64,000 bases of DNA, from positions 408,760-472,759 of the forward strand of contig UBXG01000002.1 of NCBI GenBank assembly GCA_900469475.1, given 5' to 3'. The notes under the pieces are model-generated. The model was not told the DNA's origin. It saw nothing but the letters and a program-made list of their open reading frames with translations, and did no database searches. Each line of letters opens with the position of its first letter. The first letter of the stretch is position 1. Of this stretch, positions 18,679-28,070 are shown piece after piece. The position numbers and the translations under genes were made by a program. The stretch is from Hyphomicrobiales bacterium. Lineage in GTDB: Bacteria > Pseudomonadota > Alphaproteobacteria > Rhizobiales > Rhizobiaceae.

Positions 18679-19569
18679 TCAGCCTTGGCAGGAGGCGCAG
18701 TAGAAAGAAGAGCGCCCCGCCTGGACGATGCGACTGACCGTACCGCCGCAGCCGGGCGTACTGCAAGGCTGCGCTTCGCGATCATAGACGGAAAAGGAGT
18801 GCTGGAAATAGCCGAGCGAACCGTCCGTCTGGATATGGTCGCGCAGCGACGAGCCGCCTGCAGCGATCGCATCGGCAATGACCTCGCGGATCGCCTCGAC
18901 GAGCGTGAACAGCGCTTCGGTCGGCTGTCCGGCATCCGTGACCAGCGCCCCGGCGGCGCGCAACGGCGACAGGTGAGCACGCCACAGCGCCTCGCATACA
19001 TATATATTACCGAGGCCCGCGATGTTTTTCTGGTCGAGCAGCGCGCTCTTCAGCGGCTGCGCCTTGCCGCCAAAGCGCTTAGCCAGATAATCGGCGCTCA
19101 GTTCATTGCCTGTGGGTTCCGGCCCGAGATCACGGAAGAAGGGATGGTTGGCCATCTCGGCCCGCCGGACGAGATCCATGAAACCGAAGCGGCGCGGGTC
19201 ATTATAGATGACGCGCGCATCGCCGCTTGCACCCGCCAGATGGAAGAGGACGTGATCGTGCTTCTCGTCCTTGGAGCGGGGATGATGGAAGGTTCCCGGC
19301 GTCTCGGCCGCGGCACCTTCCTCCACCCGGAACGAGCCGGACATGCCGAGATGCGCGACGATCGTCTTGCCGTCGTCGAGATCGATCAGCAGGTATTTGG
19401 CCCGGCGCGACAGCGACGTGATGCCGCGGCCCGCAACGGCCTGCGCGAAATCGGCCGGGAAAGGAAAGCGCAGATCGTTGCGGCGCAGCTCCAATTCCGT
19501 GAGAACCGCACCTTCCATGGAAGGCGCCAGCCCGCGTCTGACGGTTTCGACCTCTGGTAATTCCGGCAT
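18679..19569 (-). CDS. mutM: Formamidopyrimidine-DNA glycosylase
   Basis: A 296-residue bifunctional glycosylase/AP lyase that removes 8-oxoguanine. After Met removal Pro2 is the nucleophile and Glu3 follows ([14 protein letters not shown]). The helix-two-turn-helix contains [17 protein letters not shown]. The C-terminal zinc finger has a Cys-x4-Cys pair (CSTPGC) and a Cys-x2-Cys pair (CASC). It is divergent from ubiE across 142 bp. Confidence 0.97.
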   Translation of the reverse strand: MPELPEVETVRRGLAPSMEGAVLTELELRRNDLRFPFPADFAQAVAGRGITSLSRRAKYLLIDLDDGKTIVAHLGMSGSFRVEEGAAAETPGTFHHPRSKDEKHDHVLFHLAGASGDARVIYNDPRRFGFMDLVRRAEMANHPFFRDLGPEPTGNELSADYLAKRFGGKAQPLKSALLDQKNIAGLGNIYVCEALWRAHLSPLRAAGALVTDAGQPTEALFTLVEAIREVIADAIAAGGSSLRDHIQTDGSLGYFQHSFSVYDREAQPCSTPGCGGTVSRIVQAGRSSFYCASCQG

Positions 19570-19711
19570 GGCTATCCATCTTTATGTTTCAACCGCTTAT
19601 GATCTGAGCTATAGCCCAAGGCATTGCGGCTGGTGATCTGGCTGATGAGATAGCGTGGCAAACGCGATTTCGCTATGGTCCGCCGCTTAATTGTGTAACG
19701 GAGTTGAGCCG

Positions 19712-20488
19712 ATGGCAGACAGCCGCACCTCCGCCGATGGCGGCATGGAAACATCCTATGGCTTTCGCGAAGTAGCCGATGGCGAAAAGCAGGGCCTCGT
19801 CAACGAGGTGTTCCACAAGGTCGCCAAGCGCTATGATGTCATGAATGACGTCATGTCCATGGGCATGCATCGTGCCTGGAAAGACGCGATGATATCAGCG
19901 CTCAACCCGCGCAAGGAGCCTGGTTACAAGGTGCTCGACGTTGCCGGCGGCACGGGCGATATCGCCTTCCGCATCGTGGAAGCCTCGAACCGCCTGGCGC
20001 ATGCAACGGTGCTCGATATCAATGGCTCGATGCTGGCCGTCGGCGCCGAGCGTGCCGAGAAGAAGAAACTCTCCGACAACCTCACCTTCGTCGAAGCGAA
20101 TGCCGAGGAACTGCCTTTCGAGCCGAACTCCTTCGACGCCTATACGATCGCTTTCGGTATCCGCAACGTGCCGCACATCGATGTGGCATTGAAGGAGGCC
20201 TATCGCGTCCTGAAGCGCGGCGGCCGGCTGCTCGTGCTCGAATTCTCCGAAGTCGATCTGCCGCTGCTCGACCGTGTCTACGATGCCTGGTCCTTCAACG
20301 CCATTCCAAAGTTCGGCAAGGCCATCACCGGCGATGCCGAGCCCTATCAATATCTGGTGGAATCAATCCGCAAGTTCCCGAACCAGCAGGACTTTGCCAC
20401 GATGATCCGCGAGGCCGGCTTCTCGCGTGTGAGCTTCACCAATTACACCGGCGGTATCGCCGCGCTGCACTCCGGCTGGAAGCTCTGA
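19712..20488 (+). CDS. ubiE: Ubiquinone/menaquinone biosynthesis C-methyltransferase
   Basis: A 258-residue SAM-dependent methyltransferase that methylates the ubiquinone ring. Motif I is [14 protein letters not shown], and the family's second signature [24 protein letters not shown] follows. The N-terminal [24 protein letters not shown] is also diagnostic. The ATG at 19712 is preferred over a TTG at 19691. ubiB follows 62 bp later. Confidence 0.97.
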   Translation: MADSRTSADGGMETSYGFREVADGEKQGLVNEVFHKVAKRYDVMNDVMSMGMHRAWKDAMISALNPRKEPGYKVLDVAGGTGDIAFRIVEASNRLAHATVLDINGSMLAVGAERAEKKKLSDNLTFVEANAEELPFEPNSFDAYTIAFGIRNVPHIDVALKEAYRVLKRGGRLLVLEFSEVDLPLLDRVYDAWSFNAIPKFGKAITGDAEPYQYLVESIRKFPNQQDFATMIREAGFSRVSFTNYTGGIAALHSGWKL

Positions 20489-20550
20489 AGCATGATGTCG
20501 AGCCACATGACGCGGCCGAAGGTCTCCGCTCGTCAGGACTTTGAGGTGCT

Positions 20551-22125
20551 ATGAGTGCTTTCAGCGCATATTTCGGCCTTGTTCGGGTCGGCTGGGTGCT
20601 CGTGCGCGAAGGCGTTGTCATGGCGCTGCCATCGGAGGGGCTGCCGCCCTCCATCAGCCTCGCCAAGTCCTTCGTCAGCATCTTTGCGCGCCGGAAGGCA
20701 AAGAGCCAGGCCCGCAGCGACCGGCTTGCACAAGCGGTCGAGCGGCTCGGCCCCTCCTATGTGAAGATCGGTCAGTTCCTGGCGACCCGGCCCGATGTCG
20801 TCGGCGTGGATATGGCCAACGACCTGTCCAAGCTTCAGGATCGGATGGCCTTCTTCCCGCATGAAACGGCGACGGCAGCCATCGAGTCTTCGCTCGGCCG
20901 GCGGATCGACGATCTCTACGCCAGCTTCGACGCGCCGATCGCCGCCGCGTCGATAGCGCAGGTGCATCCGGCCGAAATCGAGACGGCAGAGGGCCGCAAG
21001 CGCGTTGCCGTCAAGGTGGTCCGGCCTGGCGTACGTCAGCGCTTTTCTAACGATATCAAGGCGATGTATCTGGTTTCACGGCTGCAGGAGCGATTCATGC
21101 CCTCCAGTCGGCGTCTTCGCCCGGTGGAGGTGACCAAGACGCTCGAGCAGACTACCAAGGTCGAGATGGATCTGCGGCTGGAAGCGGCCGCGCTCTCCGA
21201 GATCGCCGAAAACACCGAAAAGGATCCGGGCTTCCGCGTTCCGAAAGTCGACTGGGAACGCACCGGCCGCGACGTAATCACCATGGAGTGGATCGACGGC
21301 GTGAAGATGTCCGACGTCGAGGGGCTGAAGGCGGCCGGCCACGATCTCAACGCGCTCGCCGATACGCTGATCCAGTCCTTCCTGCGCCATACGCTGCGCG
21401 ACGGCTTCTTCCACGCCGACATGCACCCCGGCAACCTTTTCGTCGATGCAGCGGGCATGATCGTCGCTGTCGACATGGGGATCGTCGGGCGATTAGGGAA
21501 GAAGGAACGCCGTTTCCTGGCCGAAATCCTCTACGGTTTCATCACCCGCGACTATATCCGGGTGGCCGAAGTGCATTTCGAAGCCGGCTATGTACCTGCG
21601 CATCACAATACGGAGAGTTTTGCGCAGGCCATCCGCGCGATCGGCGAGCCGATCCATGGCCAGCCGGCCGAAACCATCTCCATGGGCAAGCTTCTGACCT
21701 TGCTCTTCGAAGTAACGGAACTCTTCGACATGGAAACGCGGCCCGAGCTGGTGATGCTGCAGAAGACCATGGTCGTGGTCGAGGGCGTATCGCGCATGCT
21801 CAATCCACGCTTCAACATGTGGAAGGCCTCGGAGCCGGTCGTCGGCGACTGGATTCGCACCAATCTCGGCCCGAAGCGGATCATGACAGATTTGAAGGAC
21901 GGTTTGAAAGCGGCCGTGAAGCTTGCGGAGGCCGCGCCTGAGATTGCGGCGAAGACCGAGAAATTCCACCACGAACTGCTGCATATGAGCGAAAACGGCC
22001 TGCGTTTCGATCCGCAGACCGCCGAAGCGATCGGCAAGGCCGAAGCCAAGCACAGCCGCTCTGGCCGACTCGCGTTGTGGGTGATCGCGCTGGCGCTTCT
22101 CTACATCGCCTGGCATCTGAGCTGA
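20551..22125 (+). CDS. ubiB: Ubiquinone biosynthesis regulatory protein kinase UbiB
   Basis: A 524-residue ABC1/UbiB atypical kinase needed for ubiquinone synthesis. The KxGQ motif (VKIGQFLATRPD), the Ala-rich loop (AAASIAQVHPAEI) and the catalytic HADMHPGNLF and VDMGIVGRL segments are present. A C-terminal hydrophobic segment (LALWVIALALLYIAWHLS) anchors it in the inner membrane. Next to ubiE, as is usual. The start has GAGGTG just upstream. Confidence 0.96.
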   Translation: MSAFSAYFGLVRVGWVLVREGVVMALPSEGLPPSISLAKSFVSIFARRKAKSQARSDRLAQAVERLGPSYVKIGQFLATRPDVVGVDMANDLSKLQDRMAFFPHETATAAIESSLGRRIDDLYASFDAPIAAASIAQVHPAEIETAEGRKRVAVKVVRPGVRQRFSNDIKAMYLVSRLQERFMPSSRRLRPVEVTKTLEQTTKVEMDLRLEAAALSEIAENTEKDPGFRVPKVDWERTGRDVITMEWIDGVKMSDVEGLKAAGHDLNALADTLIQSFLRHTLRDGFFHADMHPGNLFVDAAGMIVAVDMGIVGRLGKKERRFLAEILYGFITRDYIRVAEVHFEAGYVPAHHNTESFAQAIRAIGEPIHGQPAETISMGKLLTLLFEVTELFDMETRPELVMLQKTMVVVEGVSRMLNPRFNMWKASEPVVGDWIRTNLGPKRIMTDLKDGLKAAVKLAEAAPEIAAKTEKFHHELLHMSENGLRFDPQTAEAIGKAEAKHSRSGRLALWVIALALLYIAWHLS

Positions 22126-22190
22126 TCGCCAAGCTTTCTGATGCTTCTTCCTCGCCTTGGCCCAAATAGCTCGGCCGGGGCGGGAAGCCA

Positions 22191-22287
22191 TTTGCGCGCG
22201 CAAACATAGAGTTGCGCAACGTACGCACTCGCCTCAAAATCAGTCTGTCTGGCACGGATCAAGGTGTTCGCCATTTGGGATATCCCA
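22191..22287. promoter_or_regulatory. Tandem palindromes upstream of the lyase cluster
   Basis: Three perfect palindromes lie between ubiB and the lyase gene: TTTGCGCGCGCAAA (22191-22204), GTTGCGCAAC (22211-22220) and TGGGATATCCCA (22276-22287). The first two share TTGCGC/GCGCAA arms with centres 18 bp apart, as in a repressor binding two faces of an operator. A TTGACG (22288-22293) may be a -35 element. The binding protein is unknown, and no regulator gene is adjacent. Confidence 0.45.
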
Positions 22288-22334
22288 TTGACGATAAGGC
22301 TCGCATAGCCTTGCAAAAAAGGAGAACAGCAGAG

Positions 22335-23918
22335 ATGGAGCGTCAGAGAGCCGGTATCGAGCTCAGCGGACAACCCCTTGGGTTCAGCGATCTGGTGCGG
22401 ATCGGAGCGGGGACTGTCCTGCCGTCGGCGTCGGAAAGCGGCATGGCTCGCGTACGCTTGGCACGCGGCGTTCTCGAAAGCACCATTCAATCGGGGATGC
22501 CGGTCTACGGCTCTACGACCGGTGTCGGAGCCATGAAGGATGTCGAATGGTCTCCTGAAGATCTCGATGCCTTCAATCTCGGCCTCGTGCGCGCCCATCA
22601 TTTCGGTACGGGCGCCCCCTTTTCCATGTCGGTCGTTCGCAATGCGATGGCGATCCGGGTCAATACCGCTTTGACCGGCAAGGTCGGTTGCTCGCAGGAG
22701 CTGATCGAAGCCTATCTGCAGCTGCTCAGCGCGGATGTCATTCCTGTCGTCAGGCGAACGGGTTCGATCGGCTGCGCGGATATCGGCCTGATGGGGCAGA
22801 TTGGCGCTGTGCTGACCGGTGTTGGCGAGGCCGTCTATCGAGGGCGACGCATGCAGGCTGCCGACGCTTTCAGCGCCGCCGGCATAGATCCTCTCAGGAT
22901 GTTGCCGCGCGACAGCCTCGCCTCGCTCAGCGTCAATGCCGTCAGCTTCGCCGCCGCGGCGGAAACCACCCGCAATGCCGCCTCGTCGATTCGCGTACTG
23001 CTCGCGACCGGCATGATGGCCGCCGGCGCGCTCGGTGCTTCGCGCGATCCCTGGATTTCCGTGCGCCATGTCGGCACCGCCCGCGAGGCTCTGATCGGCG
23101 CATGGCTCTGCAATGCCTCAGAAGAATGGCCCTGGCCGGTCGCGACCCATGTGCAGGACCCGCTGAGCCTGCGCATGATTGCCCAGGTCTTCGGCGCAGT
23201 CATCGAAAACCTTTTGACGGCAGGCCACAAGATTCTCGCCGCCACGGGCCGCTCGGACGATAATCCCGTCATCGTCGACGGCCGCGTCATGACCTCGGGC
23301 GGCTCCCTTCCGCTCGATGTCACCATTCTGCTTGAAGCCGCCGTCATCTGCATGGCGCATGCCGCCCGCAACGCCTTCAACCGCTGCGTGCTGCTCGGCA
23401 ACGGCCAACGGCGCGGCTTGCCGGTGAATCTCGTGCCGGAAGGGAAGATCGCGACCGGCTTCGGCCCCATCATCAAGCTCGCCGGCGAGATCTTCTCACG
23501 TGTTCTGTCCATGTCTAATCCGGTCTCGGCCCAGTCGCTCGTCGTGGCGGCTGGGATGGAAGACGAGGCCGCCTTCCTGCCGCTGGTCATCGAACGTTTT
23601 GAACGGCAGATGCGCGCGCTGAAGCGCCTGGCGGCCCTGGAAGCCCTGCTCTCGGCCCAGGCGATGGACATTCTCGGCGACAAGCCGGAAGGCGTGGCAC
23701 GCATGCTCTACGAGGTCGTGCGCAAGCATGCGGATTTCTATGTGGTCGACCGGCCGCTTTCGGCCGAGGTCGAGGCGATCGAGGAGGAACTGGCCTCCGA
23801 GGCCTTCGTCTCTGAACTGATCGCGCATAAGCCGATCATCGCCTATGATGACTTCTTCGCACTTGGCTCGCTGGAGCGGGTCGAAGAGCGGCTTTATCGC
23901 GACACGATTGCCATCTGA
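22335..23918 (+). CDS. MIO-less aromatic amino acid lyase homologue (ergothionase-like)
   Basis: 527 residues of the HAL/PAL superfamily. Tyr58 in VYGSTTGVG matches the HAL active-site Tyr. The Ala-Ser-Gly triad that cyclises to the MIO electrophile is replaced: GSIG is followed by Cys147-Ala148-Asp149. By eye the HAL catalytic Glu (SEN motif) aligns with Arg389. Without MIO the enzyme should not deaminate a primary amine but could eliminate a better leaving group, as ergothionase releases trimethylamine from ergothioneine. The ATG at 22335 has AAAAGGAGA upstream. It leads a hydantoin-processing cluster. Family placement is firm; the substrate is inferred. Confidence 0.75.
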   Translation: MERQRAGIELSGQPLGFSDLVRIGAGTVLPSASESGMARVRLARGVLESTIQSGMPVYGSTTGVGAMKDVEWSPEDLDAFNLGLVRAHHFGTGAPFSMSVVRNAMAIRVNTALTGKVGCSQELIEAYLQLLSADVIPVVRRTGSIGCADIGLMGQIGAVLTGVGEAVYRGRRMQAADAFSAAGIDPLRMLPRDSLASLSVNAVSFAAAAETTRNAASSIRVLLATGMMAAGALGASRDPWISVRHVGTAREALIGAWLCNASEEWPWPVATHVQDPLSLRMIAQVFGAVIENLLTAGHKILAATGRSDDNPVIVDGRVMTSGGSLPLDVTILLEAAVICMAHAARNAFNRCVLLGNGQRRGLPVNLVPEGKIATGFGPIIKLAGEIFSRVLSMSNPVSAQSLVVAAGMEDEAAFLPLVIERFERQMRALKRLAALEALLSAQAMDILGDKPEGVARMLYEVVRKHADFYVVDRPLSAEVEAIEEELASEAFVSELIAHKPIIAYDDFFALGSLERVEERLYRDTIAI

Positions 23919-23944
23919 AGCAACGACGAGCGGAGGGAACGCAC

Positions 23945-25327
23945 ATGGCCGATTTCGATCTTGTTCTGCAGGGCACCGTGGTTCTGCCCGAGCGTATCGT
24001 GGAAGCCGGCTATGTCGCCGTGCGCGACGGCAAAATCGCCGAGATCGGCATTGGCGTGCCGCCGGCAGCGCGTGAGCGGCACCTGCTCGGCAAGGCGCTG
24101 ATCCTGCCTGGCGCGATCGATGCGCAGGTCCATTCCCTTTCCCAGAAGGACCAAGAGGATTTCATCTGGTCGACGCGCTCTGCAGCGGCCGGTGGCGTCA
24201 CCACCATCGTCGACATGCCCTATGACGAAGGCAATCTCGTCTGCTCGGCAGCAGCGGTGAAGAAGAAGATCGACCACGCCGCGCCGCAATCGCGCGTCGA
24301 TTTCGCCCTTTACGGCACGGTCGATCCGGAAGAAGGCCCCGCGCGCATCGCCGAAATGGTTGAGGCTGGCGTTGCCGCCTTCAAATTCTCCACCTTCGGG
24401 ACCGATCCGAAGCGTTTTCCGCGCATTCCGCCTGCCCTGCTCGATGCCTGCTTTGCCGCAATCGCCCCAACGGGCCTGACCGCCGGCGTCCACAACGAGG
24501 ACGACGAAGCGGTGCGCAGCTACATGGAGCAGGTCAAGGCAAGCGGCGTCACCGACTATCGCGCCCACGGCCTGTCGCGCCCGCCGATCACCGAGCTGCT
24601 TGCCATGCACACGATCTTCGAGACCGGCGCGGATACCGGTTGCCCGGCGCATGTCGTGCATTGCTCGCTCGGCCGCGGCTATGACATCGCCCGCGCCTAT
24701 CGCCGCGACGGCTTTGAAGCGACGGTCGAGTGCTGCATCCACTACCTGACGCTCGACGAGGAAAACGATGTGCGGCGCCTTGGCGGCAAGGCGAAAATTA
24801 ATCCGCCGATCCGCCCGCGTGCCGAAATGGAAACCTTGTGGCGCAAGGTGGCGGAGGGCAATGTCTGGCTCGTCTCGACCGACCATGTCAGCTGGTCGGA
24901 AAACCGCAAGACAAATCCGGACATGCTGGCGAATGCGTCCGGCGTGCCGGGACTGGAAGTCATGGTGCCGCTCTTCGTCAAGGGTGCTCTGGAACGCGGC
25001 GTGCCGCTCACCTGGGCTGCGAAACTGATGGCGGAGAACCCGGCTAAGCATTTCCGTCTCGACCACATCAAGGGCGCGCTGACGCCGGGCAAGGACGCGG
25101 ATATCGTCGTACTGGAACCGCGCGAAATGGTTTACGACGCGGCGGCAAGCGGCAACAATGTCGTCGGCTGGAGCCCCTATAACGGCATTCGCCTGCCCTG
25201 GACTGTGTCCGCCGCCTACATTAGAGGCAAGCAGATTACCGAGGGGCAGAAGGTGCTGGCCGAACCCGGCTCCGGCAGCTTCGTCCGTCCCTTGCCTCGC
25301 CAAATTCTTGCCGGAGATGCAGCCTGA
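23945..25327 (+). CDS. Hydantoinase/allantoinase-type amidohydrolase
   Basis: 460 residues of the cyclic amidohydrolase superfamily (dihydropyrimidinase, hydantoinase, allantoinase). The expected role is opening a hydantoin ring to an N-carbamoyl amino acid. Visible metal-site residues are Lys147 (AFKFST, probably carboxylated), His183 (GVHNED), His239 (VHCSLG) and Asp313 (STDHVSW). The usual HxH pair reads Gln61-Val-His63 (DAQVH), so one metal ligand is changed. It follows the lyase by 26 bp, and its stop overlaps the next start (TGATG). The product would feed the M20 hydrolase. Confidence 0.82.
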   Translation: MADFDLVLQGTVVLPERIVEAGYVAVRDGKIAEIGIGVPPAARERHLLGKALILPGAIDAQVHSLSQKDQEDFIWSTRSAAAGGVTTIVDMPYDEGNLVCSAAAVKKKIDHAAPQSRVDFALYGTVDPEEGPARIAEMVEAGVAAFKFSTFGTDPKRFPRIPPALLDACFAAIAPTGLTAGVHNEDDEAVRSYMEQVKASGVTDYRAHGLSRPPITELLAMHTIFETGADTGCPAHVVHCSLGRGYDIARAYRRDGFEATVECCIHYLTLDEENDVRRLGGKAKINPPIRPRAEMETLWRKVAEGNVWLVSTDHVSWSENRKTNPDMLANASGVPGLEVMVPLFVKGALERGVPLTWAAKLMAENPAKHFRLDHIKGALTPGKDADIVVLEPREMVYDAAASGNNVVGWSPYNGIRLPWTVSAAYIRGKQITEGQKVLAEPGSGSFVRPLPRQILAGDAA

Positions 25328-26601
25328 TGAACGACCCCAAGCGCCACAACCTGCCCGTAAATGCTGATCGTATCGCCGAGGATATCGATGCTCTGGCAGG
25401 GATCACCGATCCGGGCCATCCTTGGACGCGCCGCGCTTTCTCCCCGCTCTTCCTGGAAGGGCGTGCCTATATCGAGGCGCGCATGAAGGCGGCAGGACTT
25501 GAGACCCGCATCGACGCTGCCGGCAATCTGATCGGCCGGCGCGCCGGTGCCAAACCCGGCCTCGGCACAATCCTTGTCGGCTCACATTCCGACACCGTTC
25601 CCGATGGCGGCCGCTTCGACGGCATAGCCGGTACCATTGCCGCGCTGGAAGTCGCGCGCTCCTTGAAGGATCGCGGCATCGAGCTCGACCATGATCTGGA
25701 GATCGTCGATTTCCTGGCCGAGGAAGTCAGCATCTTCGGTGTTTCTTGCATCGGCAGCCGCGGCATGACCGGGCAGATTCCCGAGGCGTGGCTCTCCCGC
25801 GTGAGCGGCGACCGCACGTTGTCGCAGGGCATTGCCGAAGTCGGCGGCGATCCTTCGGTGCTGCTCTCCCAGAAGCGTCCGGATCTTGCTGGTTTCCTGG
25901 AGCTGCATATCGAACAGGGTCCGGTGCTGGAAGCCGAGAACAAGGATATCGGCATCGTCACCGCGATCGCCGGCATCACTCGCATCGAAATCACCGTGGA
26001 AGGCCGCGCTGATCACGCCGGCACGACGCCGATGGACCGTCGCGCCGACGCGCTGGTGGCCGCTTCGCAGCTCGTACTCGACATCAGGAGCCGCGCGGCT
26101 GAACAGGCAAAGACGCCGGGTCATTTCGCTGCGACGGTCGGCGAATTCCGTATCGAGCCGAATGCGGCCAATGTCGTGCCGTCCAAGGTGGTGCTCCTGA
26201 TCGACGGTCGCGCCGAAATCCGCAGCGACATGGAGGATTTCCTGACCTGGATCGATGGCGAGGTGAAGACCATCGCCGCCGACTATGGCGTCACGATCAA
26301 CCCGCCGGTGCGCGTCTCCGACAATATGCCGACGCCGGGCGCTCCCGTACTGCTCGAAACGCTGGAGCGCGCCTGCGAGACTGTCGGCGCCAAGCATCGC
26401 CGCATGGCCTCCGGCGCCGGCCACGACACGGCCTGGATCGCCAAGGTTGCGCCTGCTGCGATGATCTTCGTGCCCTGCAAGGAAGGCCGCAGCCATTGCG
26501 CCGAGGAATGGGCCGAGAATGACGATATCGCCATGGGCGCCGCCGTTCTTTTCGAAGCGGTGCGCGACATGGACAAGAACCTCAAACCGAACCGGGAGTA
26601 G
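25327..26601 (+). CDS. Zn-dependent M20 hydrolase, N-carbamoyl-L-amino acid/allantoate type
   Basis: A 424-residue M20/M28-type amidohydrolase of the allantoate amidohydrolase/N-carbamoyl-L-amino acid hydrolase group. Metal-binding motifs are GSHSDTVPDGGRFDG, EEVSIFG, LELHIEQGPVLE and, at the C-terminus, SHCAEEW. The dimerisation lid begins near GRADHAGTTPMDRR. The reaction expected here is decarbamoylation, releasing ammonia, CO2 and an amino acid. It is translationally coupled to the preceding hydantoinase and only 3 bp from the DUF917 gene. Confidence 0.85.
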   Translation: MNDPKRHNLPVNADRIAEDIDALAGITDPGHPWTRRAFSPLFLEGRAYIEARMKAAGLETRIDAAGNLIGRRAGAKPGLGTILVGSHSDTVPDGGRFDGIAGTIAALEVARSLKDRGIELDHDLEIVDFLAEEVSIFGVSCIGSRGMTGQIPEAWLSRVSGDRTLSQGIAEVGGDPSVLLSQKRPDLAGFLELHIEQGPVLEAENKDIGIVTAIAGITRIEITVEGRADHAGTTPMDRRADALVAASQLVLDIRSRAAEQAKTPGHFAATVGEFRIEPNAANVVPSKVVLLIDGRAEIRSDMEDFLTWIDGEVKTIAADYGVTINPPVRVSDNMPTPGAPVLLETLERACETVGAKHRRMASGAGHDTAWIAKVAPAAMIFVPCKEGRSHCAEEWAENDDIAMGAAVLFEAVRDMDKNLKPNRE

Positions 26602-26604
26602 CCG

Positions 26605-27705
26605 ATGGGACGCGTACTCGTTGCCAAGGATGTGGAAGCGGCCGTCAAGGGTGGCTCCGTTTATGCCGCGGGCGGTGGCGGCTGGGCCGATCATGGCCGC
26701 ATGCTCGGCTATGCGGCCGTCAATGTCGGCAAGCCGGAGTTGGTGTCGATCGAGGAATTGAACGACAATGACTGGATCGCCACGGCGGCGGCCATCGGCG
26801 CACCGGCCTCCACGACCCCCTGGGAAATGCAGGGCATCGACTACGTGAAAGCCGTGCAGCTCCTGCAGGACGAGCTTGGAGAGAAGCTTTCCGGCCTGAT
26901 CATCGGCCAGAACGGGCGGTCCTCGACGCTGAACGGCTGGCTGCCGTCGGCGATCCTCGGAACGAAGGTGGTAGACGCGGTCGGCGACATCCGCGCCCAT
27001 CCGACGGGCGACATGGGCTCGATCGGCATGGCCGGCTCGCCCGAGCAGATGATCCAGACCGCCGTCGGCGGCAACCGGGCCGAAAACCGCTATATCGAGC
27101 TCGTCGTGAAGGGCGCGACGGCGAAGATTTCGCCGATCCTGCGTGCGGCATCGGACCAGTCCGGCGGCTTCATCGCCTCCTGCCGCAACCCGCTGCGCGC
27201 GTCTTACGTCCGCACCCATGCGGCGCTCGGCGGCATTTCCATGGCGCTTTCGCTTGGCGAAGCGATCATCAAGGCGGAAAAGAAGGGCGGGAGTGCCGTC
27301 ATAGACGCCATCTGCAAGACGACCGGCGGCCATATCCTGGCGGAAGGTACGATCACCAAGAAGGACGTCGTCTACACAAAGGAAGCCTTCGATATCGGCA
27401 CCGTCACGGTCGGCAGCGGTGACAAGGCTGTCGTCATGCATGTGATGAACGAATACATGGCGGTCGAGGATGCCGGCGGCAAACGGCTCGCGACCTTCCC
27501 CTCCGTCATCACCACGCTGTCGCCGGAAGGCGAGCCCTTGAGCGTTGGTCAGCTGCACGAGGGCATGAACGTCTTCATCCTGCATGTGCCGATGGATATC
27601 ATTCCGCTCTCTGCCAGTGTGCTCGACCCCACGGTCTATCCCTCCGTCGAGAAGGCCATGGGCATCGAGATCGCCAAATACGCCCTGGCCGGCAAGAAAG
27701 GCTGA
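26605..27705 (+). CDS. DUF917-family protein (S-methyl-thiohydantoin desulfurase-like)
   Basis: 366 residues. The Gly-rich start (SVYAAGGGGWADHGRML) and central ADMGSIG-like region (HPTGDMGSIGMAGSPEQM) are typical of DUF917. As I recall, this Pfam family has been renamed for S-methyl-thiohydantoin desulfurase. That step would convert a thiohydantoin into a hydantoin, exactly the substrate of the amidohydrolase two genes upstream. DUF917 is also commonly found beside hydantoinases of unknown role, so the context fits but the reaction is inferred. It starts 3 bp after the M20 gene. Confidence 0.7.
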   Translation: MGRVLVAKDVEAAVKGGSVYAAGGGGWADHGRMLGYAAVNVGKPELVSIEELNDNDWIATAAAIGAPASTTPWEMQGIDYVKAVQLLQDELGEKLSGLIIGQNGRSSTLNGWLPSAILGTKVVDAVGDIRAHPTGDMGSIGMAGSPEQMIQTAVGGNRAENRYIELVVKGATAKISPILRAASDQSGGFIASCRNPLRASYVRTHAALGGISMALSLGEAIIKAEKKGGSAVIDAICKTTGGHILAEGTITKKDVVYTKEAFDIGTVTVGSGDKAVVMHVMNEYMAVEDAGGKRLATFPSVITTLSPEGEPLSVGQLHEGMNVFILHVPMDIIPLSASVLDPTVYPSVEKAMGIEIAKYALAGKKG

Positions 27706-27723
27706 AAAGCACAGGAGGCTTGA

Positions 27724-28053
27724 ATGGCCCGTGATGCCGGTCTCGAGGAATTGCTGAGAGAGGAGCTCGGGCAACGCCCCGGGCTCAGCGAGAAGGCAAT
27801 GTTCGGCGGCTGGGCCTTTTTGCTCAATGGCCATCTGCTGTGCGGCGCGCGCGAAGACGGGATGCTGATCCGCCTTGGCAAAGGCAACGATGCCTGGGCA
27901 CTCGAGCAGCCTGATGTCAAACCCATGCTGTCGCGCGGTCGGGAAATGCAGGGATGGGTGCGCGCCGGGCCGGAGGCCTATGGCAACGACATGCTGCGCA
28001 AGCGGCTGCTCCTGGCCGCGCTGAATTTTGTCGAGGGCTTGCCGCCGAAATGA
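27724..28053 (+). CDS. TfoX N-terminal domain protein
   Basis: 109 residues made of a single TfoX-N domain (SEKAMFGGWAFLLNGHLLCGARED, MLIRLGKGNDAWALEQPDVKPM). It lacks the C-terminal helix-hairpin domain of full TfoX competence regulators. Biochemical function of stand-alone members is unknown. It sits 18 bp after the DUF917 gene with an AGGAGG site, so it is probably expressed with the catabolic cluster, though nothing in it suggests an enzyme. It may be a passenger. Confidence 0.8.
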   Translation: MARDAGLEELLREELGQRPGLSEKAMFGGWAFLLNGHLLCGAREDGMLIRLGKGNDAWALEQPDVKPMLSRGREMQGWVRAGPEAYGNDMLRKRLLLAALNFVEGLPPK

Positions 28054-28070
28054 ATGAGTATTGAAGAGCA

